64,000 nt of DNA. It comes from Mesorhizobium sp. CAU 1732. GTDB taxonomy: Bacteria; Pseudomonadota; Alphaproteobacteria; Rhizobiales; Rhizobiaceae. The notes beneath the pieces were generated by a model. It did not search any database and had not been told where the DNA came from. It saw only the letters and a list, made by a program, of their open reading frames with translations. Each line of letters starts with the position of its first letter. Within the stretch, counting starts at the first letter, position 1. Shown here piece by piece: positions 35,448 to 43,502 of this stretch. Location of the stretch: the NCBI RefSeq assembly GCF_039888675.1, contig NZ_JBDQQR010000001.1, forward strand, positions 2,790,001-2,854,000. The letters run 5' to 3'. The position numbers and the translations under genes are program-made.

Positions 35448-36799
35448 GGCGTGGACACTCCGGCATCCGCGAATGCCGCCGCGACGGCTCGCGACAGGCG
35501 CTCGACGATCATTCCGACATGCTCCTCGCCGATGATGAAGGGCGGCGCGATCAGCACATGGTCGCCAGCCCTGCCATCGGCCGTGCCGCCGGACGGATAG
35601 ACCATCAGGTCCTGCGCCATCGCCGCCGCCTTGATCCTGGCGTGCAGCTTCAGTGCGGGATCGAACGGCGTCTTCGTCGCGCGGTCCTCGACCAGTTCGA
35701 TGGCCCGGAACAGCCCACGCCCGCGGATGTCGCCGACGAAGGGGTGCGCATCGAAGGCATCGCGCAGGCGCGCATCGAGCAGGTCGCCCATCGCGCGGCA
35801 ATTCTCGAGCAGCCCGTCCTCGTCGATCACCCGCTGCACGGCCAGTGCGCCCGCGCAGGCCGTGGCGTGGCCGATATAGGTGAAGCCGTGCTGGAACGCG
35901 CCCGAGCCGCCGGTGATCGTCTCGAAGATGTCTTCCGACATGATGGTCGCACCGATCGGTTGGTAGCCAGCACCGAGCCCCTTGGCGCAGGTCAATATGT
36001 CCGGCGCAACGCCGTCCTGCTCGCATCCGTAGAGCGTGCCGGTTCGGCCCATGCCGCTCATCACTTCGTCGAGGATCAGCAGGACACGGTAGCGGTCGCA
36101 GATTTCGCGGATGCGTCGAAAGTAACCGGCCGTAGGCGGCACCGCGCCGGCCGTCGCGCCCACCACCGTTTCCGCGATGAAGGCGATGACCGTGTCCGGC
36201 CCGAGCCGCAGGATCTCCGCTTCCAACTCGTCGGCGGCGCGGATTCCGTATTGCTCGGGCGTCTCGTCATCGCGGCGGTGGCGATACTCGAAGCACGGCG
36301 CGATATGGCTGACCGGCAGCAGGATCGGCTCGTAGACGGCCCGCCTTCCGGCATTGCCGCCGACCGACAGCGCGCCGATCGTGTTGCCGTGATAGCTCTG
36401 GCGGCGGGCTATGAAGTGCCGGCGTCCTGTCTCGCCGCGCTCGTAGAAATACTGGCGCGCCAGCTTCATCGCCGTCTCATTGGCTTCCGAGCCGCCCGAG
36501 ACGAAATAGACGTGGCCGAGTCCTTCGGGCGCGCGCGCGACCAGATGCTCGGCCAGCGTCTCGGCCGGCTCGTTGGTGAAGAAGCCGGTGTGAGCATAGG
36601 GCAGCCGGTCGAGTTGCGCCTTGATCGCCTCGATCACGCGCCGTTCGCTGTGGCCGAGGCACGACACGGCTGCTCCGCCCGAGGCGTCGAGATAGCGCTT
36701 GCCCGCGCTGTCGATCACGAACGGCCCATCGCCGCCAACAGCGACCGGCAGGTCGCGGCGCGGTTCGCGGTGCAGGATGCGGGTACGGTTGGCGCTCAT
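35444..36799 (-). CDS. Class III (omega) aminotransferase
   Basis: A 451-residue PLP enzyme of the beta-alanine/omega-amino acid:pyruvate aminotransferase group. FVSGGSEANETAMKLARQYF lies near 112. The PLP-anchoring aspartate is in LILDEVMSGMGRTG, and the Schiff-base lysine is in CAKGLGAGYQPIGA. It moves the amino group of an omega- or beta-amino acid to pyruvate or a similar acceptor. It is coupled by 4-bp overlaps to the RpiR regulator gene upstream and the BKACE gene downstream, so the three proteins form one unit. Confidence 0.94.
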   Translation of the reverse strand: MSANRTRILHREPRRDLPVAVGGDGPFVIDSAGKRYLDASGGAAVSCLGHSERRVIEAIKAQLDRLPYAHTGFFTNEPAETLAEHLVARAPEGLGHVYFVSGGSEANETAMKLARQYFYERGETGRRHFIARRQSYHGNTIGALSVGGNAGRRAVYEPILLPVSHIAPCFEYRHRRDDETPEQYGIRAADELEAEILRLGPDTVIAFIAETVVGATAGAVPPTAGYFRRIREICDRYRVLLILDEVMSGMGRTGTLYGCEQDGVAPDILTCAKGLGAGYQPIGATIMSEDIFETITGGSGAFQHGFTYIGHATACAGALAVQRVIDEDGLLENCRAMGDLLDARLRDAFDAHPFVGDIRGRGLFRAIELVEDRATKTPFDPALKLHARIKAAAMAQDLMVYPSGGTADGRAGDHVLIAPPFIIGEEHVGMIVERLSRAVAAAFADAGVSTP

Positions 36800-37677
36800 G
36801 GCGTCGTCTCGTCGGGAAGATATGCGGATGTGGCTTCCAGCGTCGCCTCGCGGCGGCGCAGCGTTTCGATCGCCTCAACGCCGGCACGGGCCAGCACGAG
36901 GATCGCCAGCGCCTGGGCGATAGCGACAGGCCCGATCGGCGAAGGGATGTGCGCCGGGCTGTCGTTGCTTGCCACCAGAGCCACGTCGCAGACGCGTGCG
37001 ATCGGCGTCAACGGTCCATCGGTGATGCCGACGACACGGACGCCGGCGCGTTGCGCATAGCGGGCCGCCTCGACCGTCTCGCGGCTGTAGGGCGCGACGG
37101 AGATGACGACCAGCGCCTCGTCCTTGCGCAGCAGATGCAGATCGTCGAGCAGCGAACCGCCGGTGCCCGTGATAAGCCGCACATCGGGTCTGAATAGCGA
37201 TAGCGCGTAGTGAAGGCTGAAAGCGACTGGGAAGCAGCTTCGGATGCCGAGGATGGTCACCGCGGCGGCACCGGCCAGCATGTCTGCGGCCTGCTTCAGC
37301 GCCGGCCGCGATTGATGGCTAAGCGCAACACCGACATTGGCGCGCTCGGCTTCTGCCATCGCATCGAGCAGTTCATCCTCCGCGCCGGGCTTCTTCGCAC
37401 CGCTGATCAGCCTGTCGGCGCGACCGGAAAAGACGCCCCCCGCAGTCAGCCAGCTTCGATGCTCGGCCTGGAAGGCGTCGTAAGTGTCGAATTCGAGCGC
37501 CTGCAACAGCCGCGTCATCGAGGTTGGCGAGACGCCGGCCCGGCCTGCGACCGTGCGCAGCGACTGGAGCGCGACCTCCTGGGGGTTCTCCCGGACGAAG
37601 CGGGCGGCGCGGCGCAGTTGCGGCGAGAACGCGCCGTAACGGCTTTCAATGCGCTGCCAGGTTTCCTGAAGGGCCAA
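36796..37677 (-). CDS. RpiR/MurR-family transcriptional regulator
   Basis: The 293-residue protein has an N-terminal HTH_6 domain (about 5-80; LRTVAGRAGVSPTSMTRLL) and a C-terminal SIS domain (about 125-255) that normally senses phosphosugars, here with VTILGIRSCFPVAFSLHYAL and EALVVISVAPYSRETVEAA. In several rhizobia RpiR members next to aminotransferases sense amino-acid-derived ligands. It is the first gene of the aminotransferase-BKACE-TAXI operon. Two copies of a 12-bp repeat lie directly upstream, suggesting autoregulation. Confidence 0.92.
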   Translation of the reverse strand: MALQETWQRIESRYGAFSPQLRRAARFVRENPQEVALQSLRTVAGRAGVSPTSMTRLLQALEFDTYDAFQAEHRSWLTAGGVFSGRADRLISGAKKPGAEDELLDAMAEAERANVGVALSHQSRPALKQAADMLAGAAAVTILGIRSCFPVAFSLHYALSLFRPDVRLITGTGGSLLDDLHLLRKDEALVVISVAPYSRETVEAARYAQRAGVRVVGITDGPLTPIARVCDVALVASNDSPAHIPSPIGPVAIAQALAILVLARAGVEAIETLRRREATLEATSAYLPDETTP

Positions 37678-37693
37678 TGACGTTCGCTCGGGC

Positions 37694-37735
37694 TGAAACA
37701 GTTGTCACGCAATAGAGTGATATTGAAACAATTGT
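37694..37735. promoter_or_regulatory. Tandem 12-bp repeats upstream of the RpiR gene
   Basis: TGAAACAGTTGT (37694-37705) and TGAAACAATTGT (37724-37735) are direct repeats with 11 of 12 bases identical. They are spaced 30 bp start to start, about three helical turns, so they lie on the same DNA face. The second copy is part of a 16-bp inverted repeat with one mismatch (TGAAACAATTGTGTCA). They lie 17-58 bp before the RpiR start codon and are good operator candidates. Confidence 0.6.
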
Positions 37736-38074
37736 GTCAACGGGGATTCTGGACGAGCCGATCCGCACAGTGTCGCCAGTCTATAAAAAAACAATTGGTT
37801 TCCCGGGTCGGCGACAAGTCGACAAGGGCACGGCCTCAAGGCCAACGACGTCCAAAATTGGAGCGGCGCCCGGAAGCGGCAAGATCAGAGACCTTGCGCA
37901 GCGCGCCGCCCCGAGGCGCAGGCTGGTCAGGTACACCCACGTCCGTTCGTTCCCGGTCCGATCGCGCAGTCGCCGTGGCGACCGGCGCGGTCGAACTAGC
38001 GGCTGCCCTGGCGCTGGCGAACGAACGGCTCGGCTAGGGCGCTTTCCCGTCCATGTGAGGGGCGCTCTCGCCCT
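37736..38074. other. Intergenic stretch between rpiR-type gene and RTX gene; nothing recognised
   Basis: About 340 bp at the 5' side of the RpiR gene and 3' side of the RTX gene. Open frames here lack ribosome sites and read as low-complexity Arg/Gly/Ala sequence. I see no RNA gene or clear hairpin. Confidence 0.5.
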
Positions 38075-39760
38075 TCACAGGATGAAATCGGATCCCGTCA
38101 TGAAGTTGGTTCCGTTCACCGCAATCTGGAAATCGGACACGCGGTCACCGTTGATATCGGCATCCACGAAGGTGGTGTTGCCCGAGGATGAATAGCGAAG
38201 TTGTCCCGCGACGCCCGAGAAGGCGGCAGACCCGATGAATGAGAACGCTTGATTGCCGGCAGCGGCGGTATTGGCGTCCAGTGCCGAGAGGTCGATGCGA
38301 TCCTGGCCGCGCACGAAATCGAGGATCGTGTCGCGATTGGCTGCGCCAACGCCGCTGTCGCTGATTGCCATATAGAGGAAGGTATCGCTCCCGGCGCCGC
38401 CGCTCATCCTGTCGGCGCCCGCGCCGCCAACCAGCGTGTCGTTGCCATTGCCGCCATTGAGGGTGTCGTTTCCGGCTCCGGTGATGATGTAGTCGTTGCC
38501 GTCGAGACCGTTCATCACATTCGCCAGGCTATTGCCGACGAGCGTGTTGTTGAGCGCATTTCCCGTGCCATTCGCTGCCGAGCCGAGAAGCTCGAGCCGT
38601 TCGACATGCGCGGCAAGGGTCCAGTTGATATAGCTGCGCACCGTATCGGTGCCGCCATTCGCAGCCTCGATCGTCTGGTCGCCGGCCGACGCGACCACGT
38701 AGATGTCGTCGCCGGCGCCGCCGACCATGTAGTCGTTTCCGGCTGCGCCGTTCAGGATGTTTGCGAGAGCGTTGCCGACGATCGTGTTGTCGAGCGCGTT
38801 GCCCGTGCCGTTGGCAGCGGAGCCGAGCAGTTCCAGGCGCTCCAGATTCGCTCCGAGCGTCCAGTTGATGTAGCTGCGGACCGTGTCGATGCCGCCGCCT
38901 TCATGCTCGGTCGTCTGATCTCCGGCCGCGGCGACGTAGTAGATGTCGTTGCCGGTACCGCCTTCCATGACGTCGTCGCCAGCGCCCCCATCCAGGATGT
39001 CGTTGCCTGCGCCACCGAACAGCCGGTCGTTTCCGCCATTGCCCCGCAGCGTGTCGTCTCCATCGCCGCCGTCGAAATACTCCGCCTGTGCGCCGCCGGT
39101 CATCGTATCGTTACCGGCACCGCCGTTGACCCGACCCGCGAGGCTGCCGTTCTGCCCCTGATACGTGTCGTTGCCGCCTCCGAGCTCGATGGTGCCGCGC
39201 ATGATGCCGTTGTTGATGATGACGTCCCGGCCGCCGTAATGGTCGACATAGGCGGTTCCCGAGATGATATCGATGCGGCCGTTGTTGGTGATCTCCACGG
39301 CCTCGGAGCCTGTCCTGACAATGGGACGATTGCCATAGATCAGCCCGTCATTGATGATCCGCGCCGTCGTCGTGTCGCCGTAACCGTTGAGCCAGATGCC
39401 AACGCCGTTGGTGCCTGTCGCGACGATCTCGCCAAATTCTCCGATGCGGATGACGGCGCTGGTGGCGTGCGCCATCACGCCGACACCCTCGTCGTTCATG
39501 TTGCGTATCGTGCCATAGACGGCGACAGTTCCCTGCGTTGCCGCGTTGCTGAGATAGACCGTCGAAAAGCCACCCGAGCTTGCCAGCGCTCCCACATAGA
39601 TATCGATGTACGGCTTCGTGTTCGTGGCGAGGAACACCCGGCCGTCGGTCGAATGCAACATCGCTCGACCTGCGACGTCGTAGCGGTCCGACGGATTGGA
39701 CAGCGTGTAGAAATCGCCGGAGCCGACAAAGGATGTGAAGAGTACGTAGTGCGCCATCAC
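38075..39760 (-). CDS. RTX calcium-binding repeat protein (hemolysin-type), probable type I secretion substrate
   Basis: A 561-residue protein without an N-terminal signal peptide. The first 190 residues read like a parallel beta-helix (repeated ITNNGRI, INDGLIYGN, VIINNGIMRG). Three blocks of the nonapeptide GGxGxDxxx follow (about 215-290, 365-375, 440-475). Blocks with the phrase DTVRSYINWTL and NGTGNAL are duplicated with an 80-residue period. The C-terminus (about 485-561; DTILDFVRGQDRIDLSALDAN) is a typical RTX secretion-domain tail. Such proteins leave the cell through an ABC/MFP/TolC exporter and fold in calcium outside. No exporter genes are nearby. No catalytic domain is visible, so an adhesive or surface role is likely. 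Confidence 0.88.
   Translation of the reverse strand: MMAHYVLFTSFVGSGDFYTLSNPSDRYDVAGRAMLHSTDGRVFLATNTKPYIDIYVGALASSGGFSTVYLSNAATQGTVAVYGTIRNMNDEGVGVMAHATSAVIRIGEFGEIVATGTNGVGIWLNGYGDTTTARIINDGLIYGNRPIVRTGSEAVEITNNGRIDIISGTAYVDHYGGRDVIINNGIMRGTIELGGGNDTYQGQNGSLAGRVNGGAGNDTMTGGAQAEYFDGGDGDDTLRGNGGNDRLFGGAGNDILDGGAGDDVMEGGTGNDIYYVAAAGDQTTEHEGGGIDTVRSYINWTLGANLERLELLGSAANGTGNALDNTIVGNALANILNGAAGNDYMVGGAGDDIYVVASAGDQTIEAANGGTDTVRSYINWTLAAHVERLELLGSAANGTGNALNNTLVGNSLANVMNGLDGNDYIITGAGNDTLNGGNGNDTLVGGAGADRMSGGAGSDTFLYMAISDSGVGAANRDTILDFVRGQDRIDLSALDANTAAAGNQAFSFIGSAAFSGVAGQLRYSSSGNTTFVDADINGDRVSDFQIAVNGTNFMTGSDFIL
38486..38920 (-). repeat. Tandem 240-bp repeat within the RTX gene
   Basis: Two copies of an 80-codon unit start at the DQT codons (38920 and 38680 on the minus strand). 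They share DTVRSYINWTL, ERLELLGSAANGTGNAL and GNDY. The second copy is shorter where it runs into the last nonapeptide block. The repeat is a common building unit of RTX proteins and a site for recombination. Confidence 0.75.
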
Positions 39761-39945
39761 TGTCTCCGTTCATGGACCGTCGCCCGGGGCCCGTGCGAGA
39801 TCGGCCGGTGCGGTGCAATGTTGAGTTGTGGTTGACTGGTACGGATGATGAGAGCGGGGGTCATCATTCAAATGAATGATGCCGGATCAGCCTAGATCGC
39901 CGTGCATCCTGAGGGACGCATAAGGGGCGATCTATTTCTTTTTTT

Positions 39946-39995
39946 GAGCATCGGAATAACCCGAAAACCGGATTCCACTTTTCGGTCCGATGCTC
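39946..39995. repeat. 50-bp intergenic palindrome of rhizobial type
   Basis: GAGCATCGGA at 39946-39955 pairs with TCCGATGCTC at 39986-39995, and inside it CCGAAAA pairs with TTTTCGG. The GCATCGGA...CCGAAAA...TTTTCGG pattern is a well-known dispersed intergenic repeat of Rhizobiales chromosomes. It overlaps the stop codon of the Lrp-family gene by one base and could form a long hairpin at the end of that transcript. No second copy was noticed in this window. Confidence 0.75.
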
Positions 39996-40447
39996 TAGCG
40001 GTCGATCTTCGTCGCGAGGATCACGGATGTCTGCGTCCGCTCGACGCCTTCGAGTTCGCCGATCCTGTCGATCACGCTATCCAGCGCGTCCACCGAGGCG
40101 GCGGCGACCATCGCGATCAGGTCCACCTCGCCGCTGACCGAGTGTAGCGTGCGGACCTCCCGCATCTCCTTCAGGTCGGCGACCGTGCGGGCGGCATGTT
40201 TCGGCTTCACCGTGATCAGCACATGCGCGCGGATCAGCGCGCGTTCGGCCGCCCTTGTCAGGCGGATCGTGTAGCCGGCGATGACCTTGTCGCGCTCCAG
40301 CCGTTCGATGCGCGCCTGGACGGTCGTGCGCGACAATCCGAGAATCCGGGCGAGTTCGGCCACCGGCGCGCGTGCGTTCTCGGTCAGCAGCGACAGCAGT
40401 TGCTGGTCTTTGTCGGGGCTGCGCATTTTCTCCATCGGGGTCGTCAT
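39995..40447 (-). CDS. Lrp/AsnC-family transcriptional regulator
   Basis: The 150-residue product has an N-terminal HTH (about 12-60; ELARILGLSRTTVQARIERLE) and a C-terminal RAM/AsnC ligand-binding domain (about 70-145; VLITVKPKHAARTVADL, then VSGEVDLIAMVAA). These regulators form octamers or dimers and sense amino acids. It is divergent from the dehydrogenase gene at 40549, with a 101-bp shared promoter region. It probably controls that gene and itself, with lysine or a relative as a possible effector. Confidence 0.93.
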   Translation of the reverse strand: MTTPMEKMRSPDKDQQLLSLLTENARAPVAELARILGLSRTTVQARIERLERDKVIAGYTIRLTRAAERALIRAHVLITVKPKHAARTVADLKEMREVRTLHSVSGEVDLIAMVAAASVDALDSVIDRIGELEGVERTQTSVILATKIDR

Positions 40448-40548
40448 TCTGCCCAGTATTATGCGGCAGATTTATCATTTTCACGGTTTGATACGCAAAT
40501 TCTTTCATGATCTCCTCAATGGAGATTCACACTGAAAGGGCTTGGGAC

Positions 40549-41670
40549 ATGAAAGACATCGCCGTCATCGGAGCAGGAAAGATCGGCTCGACCATCGCAT
40601 TGATGCTGGCCGAGAGCGGGGACTACAGGGTGGTTCTCGTCGATCGCGACGCGGCCCAGCTTGCGAGTGCGCCCAAACATGAAGCGATCGAAACGGCAAT
40701 CGTCGATATCACGGACAGCGCCGCGCTTCGTGGGCTGCTCGCGAACAAATATGCCGTGCTGAGCGCGGCGCCGTTCCACATGACCACGGCGATCGCCGAG
40801 GCGGCGGCCGCCACCTCCACCCATTATCTCGACCTGACCGAGGACGTCGCTTCCACGCGCCGCGTCAAGGAACTGGCGGTGGGCTCCGACTGCGCGTTCA
40901 TTCCGCAATGTGGTCTCGCACCGGGCTTCATATCGATCATGGCGAACGATCTCGCCAACCGTTTTGACCGGCTGGACACGGTACGGTTGCGCGTCGGCGC
41001 GCTGCCCCAATATCCGTCGAACGCGCTGAACTACAATTTGACCTGGAGCACGGACGGCGTCATCAACGAGTATATCGAACCGTGCGAAGCGATCGTCGAC
41101 GGCCGCCTCACGCAGGTGCCCGCGATGGAGGAGCGCGAGGAGTTTTCGCTCGACGGCGTGACCTACGAGGCGTTCAACACGTCCGGCGGGCTGGGAACGC
41201 TGTGCGAGACGCTCGCGGGCAAGGTGCGCACGCTGAACTACCGCACGATCCGGTATCCCGGCCATGCCGCGATCATGAAGGCGCTGCTCAACGATCTGAA
41301 CCTGCGCAACAGGCGCGACACGCTCAAGGACATTCTCGAAAAGGCGCTGCCCGCCACCAGCCAGGACGTGGTGATCGTGTTCGTGACCGTCAGCGGCTTC
41401 CAGGGCGAGCGCCTGATGCAGGAAACCCACGCGCACAAGATCTATAGCGGGTTGATCGGCGGCAAGCTGCACAGCGCGATCCAGATCACCACGGCGGCGG
41501 GCATCTGCGCGACGCTCGATCTTCTCGCCAACGGCTCGCTGCCGCAGGCCGGCTTCGTGCGGCAGGAAGAGATTTCGCTGGAGGCGTTCCTCGCCAACCG
41601 CTTTGGCAGCCGCTATGCGGTGGGTGGCGACAAGGGCACTGCCGGCTCGCCGCTGCGCGTGGCGGCATAA
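40549..41670 (+). CDS. Saccharopine dehydrogenase-family oxidoreductase (lysine 6-dehydrogenase-like)
   Basis: The 373-residue product has an N-terminal Rossmann fold (IAVIGAGKIGSTIALMLAES, residues 4-23) and the saccharopine dehydrogenase C-terminal domain with FIPQCGLAPGFISIMAND and YNLTWSTDGVINEY. I use the ATG at 40549 because the dinucleotide motif then begins at residue 4. Members act on the epsilon-amino or saccharopine form of lysine using NAD(P). The divergent Lrp-type regulator supports an amino-acid role. A glutaryl-CoA dehydrogenase gene also occurs at 50.3 kb, which would fit lysine breakdown, but the two loci are not linked in an operon. Confidence 0.88.
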   Translation: MKDIAVIGAGKIGSTIALMLAESGDYRVVLVDRDAAQLASAPKHEAIETAIVDITDSAALRGLLANKYAVLSAAPFHMTTAIAEAAAATSTHYLDLTEDVASTRRVKELAVGSDCAFIPQCGLAPGFISIMANDLANRFDRLDTVRLRVGALPQYPSNALNYNLTWSTDGVINEYIEPCEAIVDGRLTQVPAMEEREEFSLDGVTYEAFNTSGGLGTLCETLAGKVRTLNYRTIRYPGHAAIMKALLNDLNLRNRRDTLKDILEKALPATSQDVVIVFVTVSGFQGERLMQETHAHKIYSGLIGGKLHSAIQITTAAGICATLDLLANGSLPQAGFVRQEEISLEAFLANRFGSRYAVGGDKGTAGSPLRVAA

Positions 41671-41682
41671 GCCTTTCCAATC

Positions 41683-41710
41683 GGTGGTTCGATCCGGTTA
41701 TCGAACCACC
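41683..41710. terminator. Perfect 11-bp-stem hairpin after the dehydrogenase gene
   Basis: GGTGGTTCGAT and ATCGAACCACC are exact reverse complements around the six-base loop CCGGTT, starting 13 bp after the stop codon at 41670. There is no T-run, but position and stem make it a good terminator or 3'-end stabiliser. Confidence 0.6.
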
Positions 41711-41800
41711 GGCAACGACAACAGGTCGCAGATGCCGGGCGGCGAAGCTTGTTCTCGGTCGGAATGTTTGCTGGTATTGGATGACCAGGAGACGAGCATC

Positions 41801-42187
41801 TTGCGATATCTGAGGCGAAGCGGTTTGAGCACGGGCGTGACATTCGTCGCGGCCTATATGCTCGTCCTGCAGGCCCTGCTCGGCGCGTTCGCCATGGGTG
41901 CGGCGTCTGCCTCTCCCATGCTCGACGCCTTCGGCCATCCGCTCTGCATCACCAGCGGTGATCACGGCGGCACCGGCACCGGCAAGGATCACACGAGCCT
42001 GCCCGATTGCTGCGCGCCGGGCTGCGCGATGTTCGCGCCGATCACGGCGGATGACCGTGAGCCGCACGCGCTCGACAACCCCTTGGCGGTCTCGTTCGAG
42101 ATTTCGATCATGTCGCCGGCCGTCCCGGTCGCCGGCAACGCCGATCATGATCCCGCAAAGCCGCGCGCACCTCCTCTGACAACCTGA
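41801..42187 (+). CDS. DUF2946-like small exported/membrane protein, copper-cluster associated
   Basis: A 128-residue protein that begins with a TTG at 41801 preceded by CAGGAGACGAG. An N-terminal hydrophobic segment (about 9-34, GVTFVAAYMLVLQALLGAF) anchors or exports it. It is followed by the metal-suggestive pattern HPLCITSGDH and LPDCCAPGCAMF. This cysteine/histidine layout resembles the DUF2946 family found next to copper genes. It precedes the PCuAC, YcnI and CopCD-type genes on the same strand, so a role in copper binding or sensing is likely. Biochemical function is unknown. Confidence 0.65.
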   Translation: MRYLRRSGLSTGVTFVAAYMLVLQALLGAFAMGAASASPMLDAFGHPLCITSGDHGGTGTGKDHTSLPDCCAPGCAMFAPITADDREPHALDNPLAVSFEISIMSPAVPVAGNADHDPAKPRAPPLTT

Positions 42188-42271
42188 CACCTGCCGCCCG
42201 TCCGGCGGCGTTTCCTGTTGTCATATGCGCCGTCGTCCTGCTTTCCGGCGACGAGCGCGAGGAGCACTACC

Positions 42272-42784
42272 ATGATTTTCAAGTTTCCCGCCGCAGCCTG
42301 TGCCGCCGCCGTCCTGATCGCATCCACGCAGTCCCTGTGGGCGCACGAGTTCAAGGCCGCGGATATCGAGATCATCCACCCGTCGTCGCGAGCCACCCCT
42401 CCCAATGCGCGCGTCGCGGCGGGTTACGTCGTCCTTCAGAACAAGGGCGCGGAAGCCGACCGTCTCGTTTCCGTGACGGGCGAAATCGCCGGTCGCACCG
42501 AAATCCACGAGATGGCGGTGGACGGCAATGGCGTGATGACCATGCGTCCCGTGCCCGACGGGATCGAAATCCCGGCAGGCGGCGAGGTCGCGCTCGCGCC
42601 CGGCTCCTACCACATCATGTTCATGGATCTCGAACGCGCGCCCAAAGAGGGCGAGCCCTTCGCAGGCACGCTGACCTTCGAGAAGGCCGGCACCGTCGAG
42701 GTCGAGTTCGCCGTGGACGCCATGGGCAAGAGCTCCGGTCACGGTAGCCAGGGCGGCACGGGCCACGACGGTCACGGCGGATAA
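42272..42784 (+). CDS. Periplasmic copper chaperone PCu(A)C
   Basis: The 170-residue product has a signal peptide (about 1-24, ending SLWA) and the PCuAC fold. The copper ligands are in [18 protein letters not shown], the H(M)x10MxM-type motif, followed by HIMFMDL. A C-terminal His/Gly-rich tail ([15 protein letters not shown]) adds possible metal ligands. PCuAC delivers Cu(I) to the CuA/CuB sites of cytochrome oxidase. A GAGGAG ribosome site precedes the ATG at 42272. It belongs to the copper cluster with the YcnI and CopCD genes downstream. Confidence 0.93.
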   Translation: MIFKFPAAACAAAVLIASTQSLWAHEFKAADIEIIHPSSRATPPNARVAAGYVVLQNKGAEADRLVSVTGEIAGRTEIHEMAVDGNGVMTMRPVPDGIEIPAGGEVALAPGSYHIMFMDLERAPKEGEPFAGTLTFEKAGTVEVEFAVDAMGKSSGHGSQGGTGHDGHGG

Positions 42785-42903
42785 TCCCTCGCGTCGCGGC
42801 TGACGCCGCGCCGCATTTTTCCAACATTTTTCGTTTCGGTGGCTCGTCGAGCCGCCCGTTCAGTCATGCCGGTGGGGATGCCGGTTCATGGAGAGGAAAT
42901 CCA

Positions 42904-43431
42904 ATGCTCAAGATCATCATCGCCGCAGGCGCATTCGCATTCGGCGGTACGGCAGCGTTCGCGCATGTCTCGCTTGAAGAAAAGGAAGCGCCTGTCGGCT
43001 CGACCTACAAGGCCGTGTTCCGCGTGCCGCATGGCTGCGAGGGCAAGCCGACCAATGTCGTGCGCGTTCAGATCCCGGACGGCTTCATTGCGGTGAAGCC
43101 GATGCCGAAGGCAGGGTGGGACCTGGAGAAGGTCCGGGGTGCCTACGCCGAGAGCTATGAATATTACGGCGCGCAGCTCACCGAAGGCGTCCGGGAAGTC
43201 GTCTGGAGCGGCGGCAATCTCGGCGACGACGAATATGACGAATTCGTTCTGCGCGGCTATTTTGCCGGCGGTCTTGAGGCCGGTGAAACCATCTATTTCC
43301 CGGTCGTCCAGGAATGCCCCGAGGGGTTGGCCGAGCGCTGGATCGAAACCCCCGCCGCTGGCCAGTCGTCGGACGATCTCGAACTGCCGGCCCCCGGCGT
43401 GACGCTGCTCGAGGCGGCCGGCGATCACTGA
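42904..43431 (+). CDS. YcnI-family (DUF1775) periplasmic copper-binding protein
   Basis: The 175-residue product has a signal peptide of about 20 residues (MLKIIIAAGAFAFGGTAAFA), so the mature protein starts with histidine (HVSLEEKEAPVGS). That N-terminal histidine together with a conserved tryptophan (PKAGWDLE) forms the monohistidine brace of YcnI proteins. It ends near a CopC-like gene, as in Bacillus ycnKJI. It is preceded by the strong ribosome site GGAGAGGAAA and lies between PCuAC and CopCD. Confidence 0.92.
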   Translation: MLKIIIAAGAFAFGGTAAFAHVSLEEKEAPVGSTYKAVFRVPHGCEGKPTNVVRVQIPDGFIAVKPMPKAGWDLEKVRGAYAESYEYYGAQLTEGVREVVWSGGNLGDDEYDEFVLRGYFAGGLEAGETIYFPVVQECPEGLAERWIETPAAGQSSDDLELPAPGVTLLEAAGDH

Positions 43432-43502
43432 CCATCGGCTAAGCGAAACAACCGGTCGGTGCCCGCAGCGCCGGCCGCACGAAGGACTGTGGGGACGGCT
43501 GC

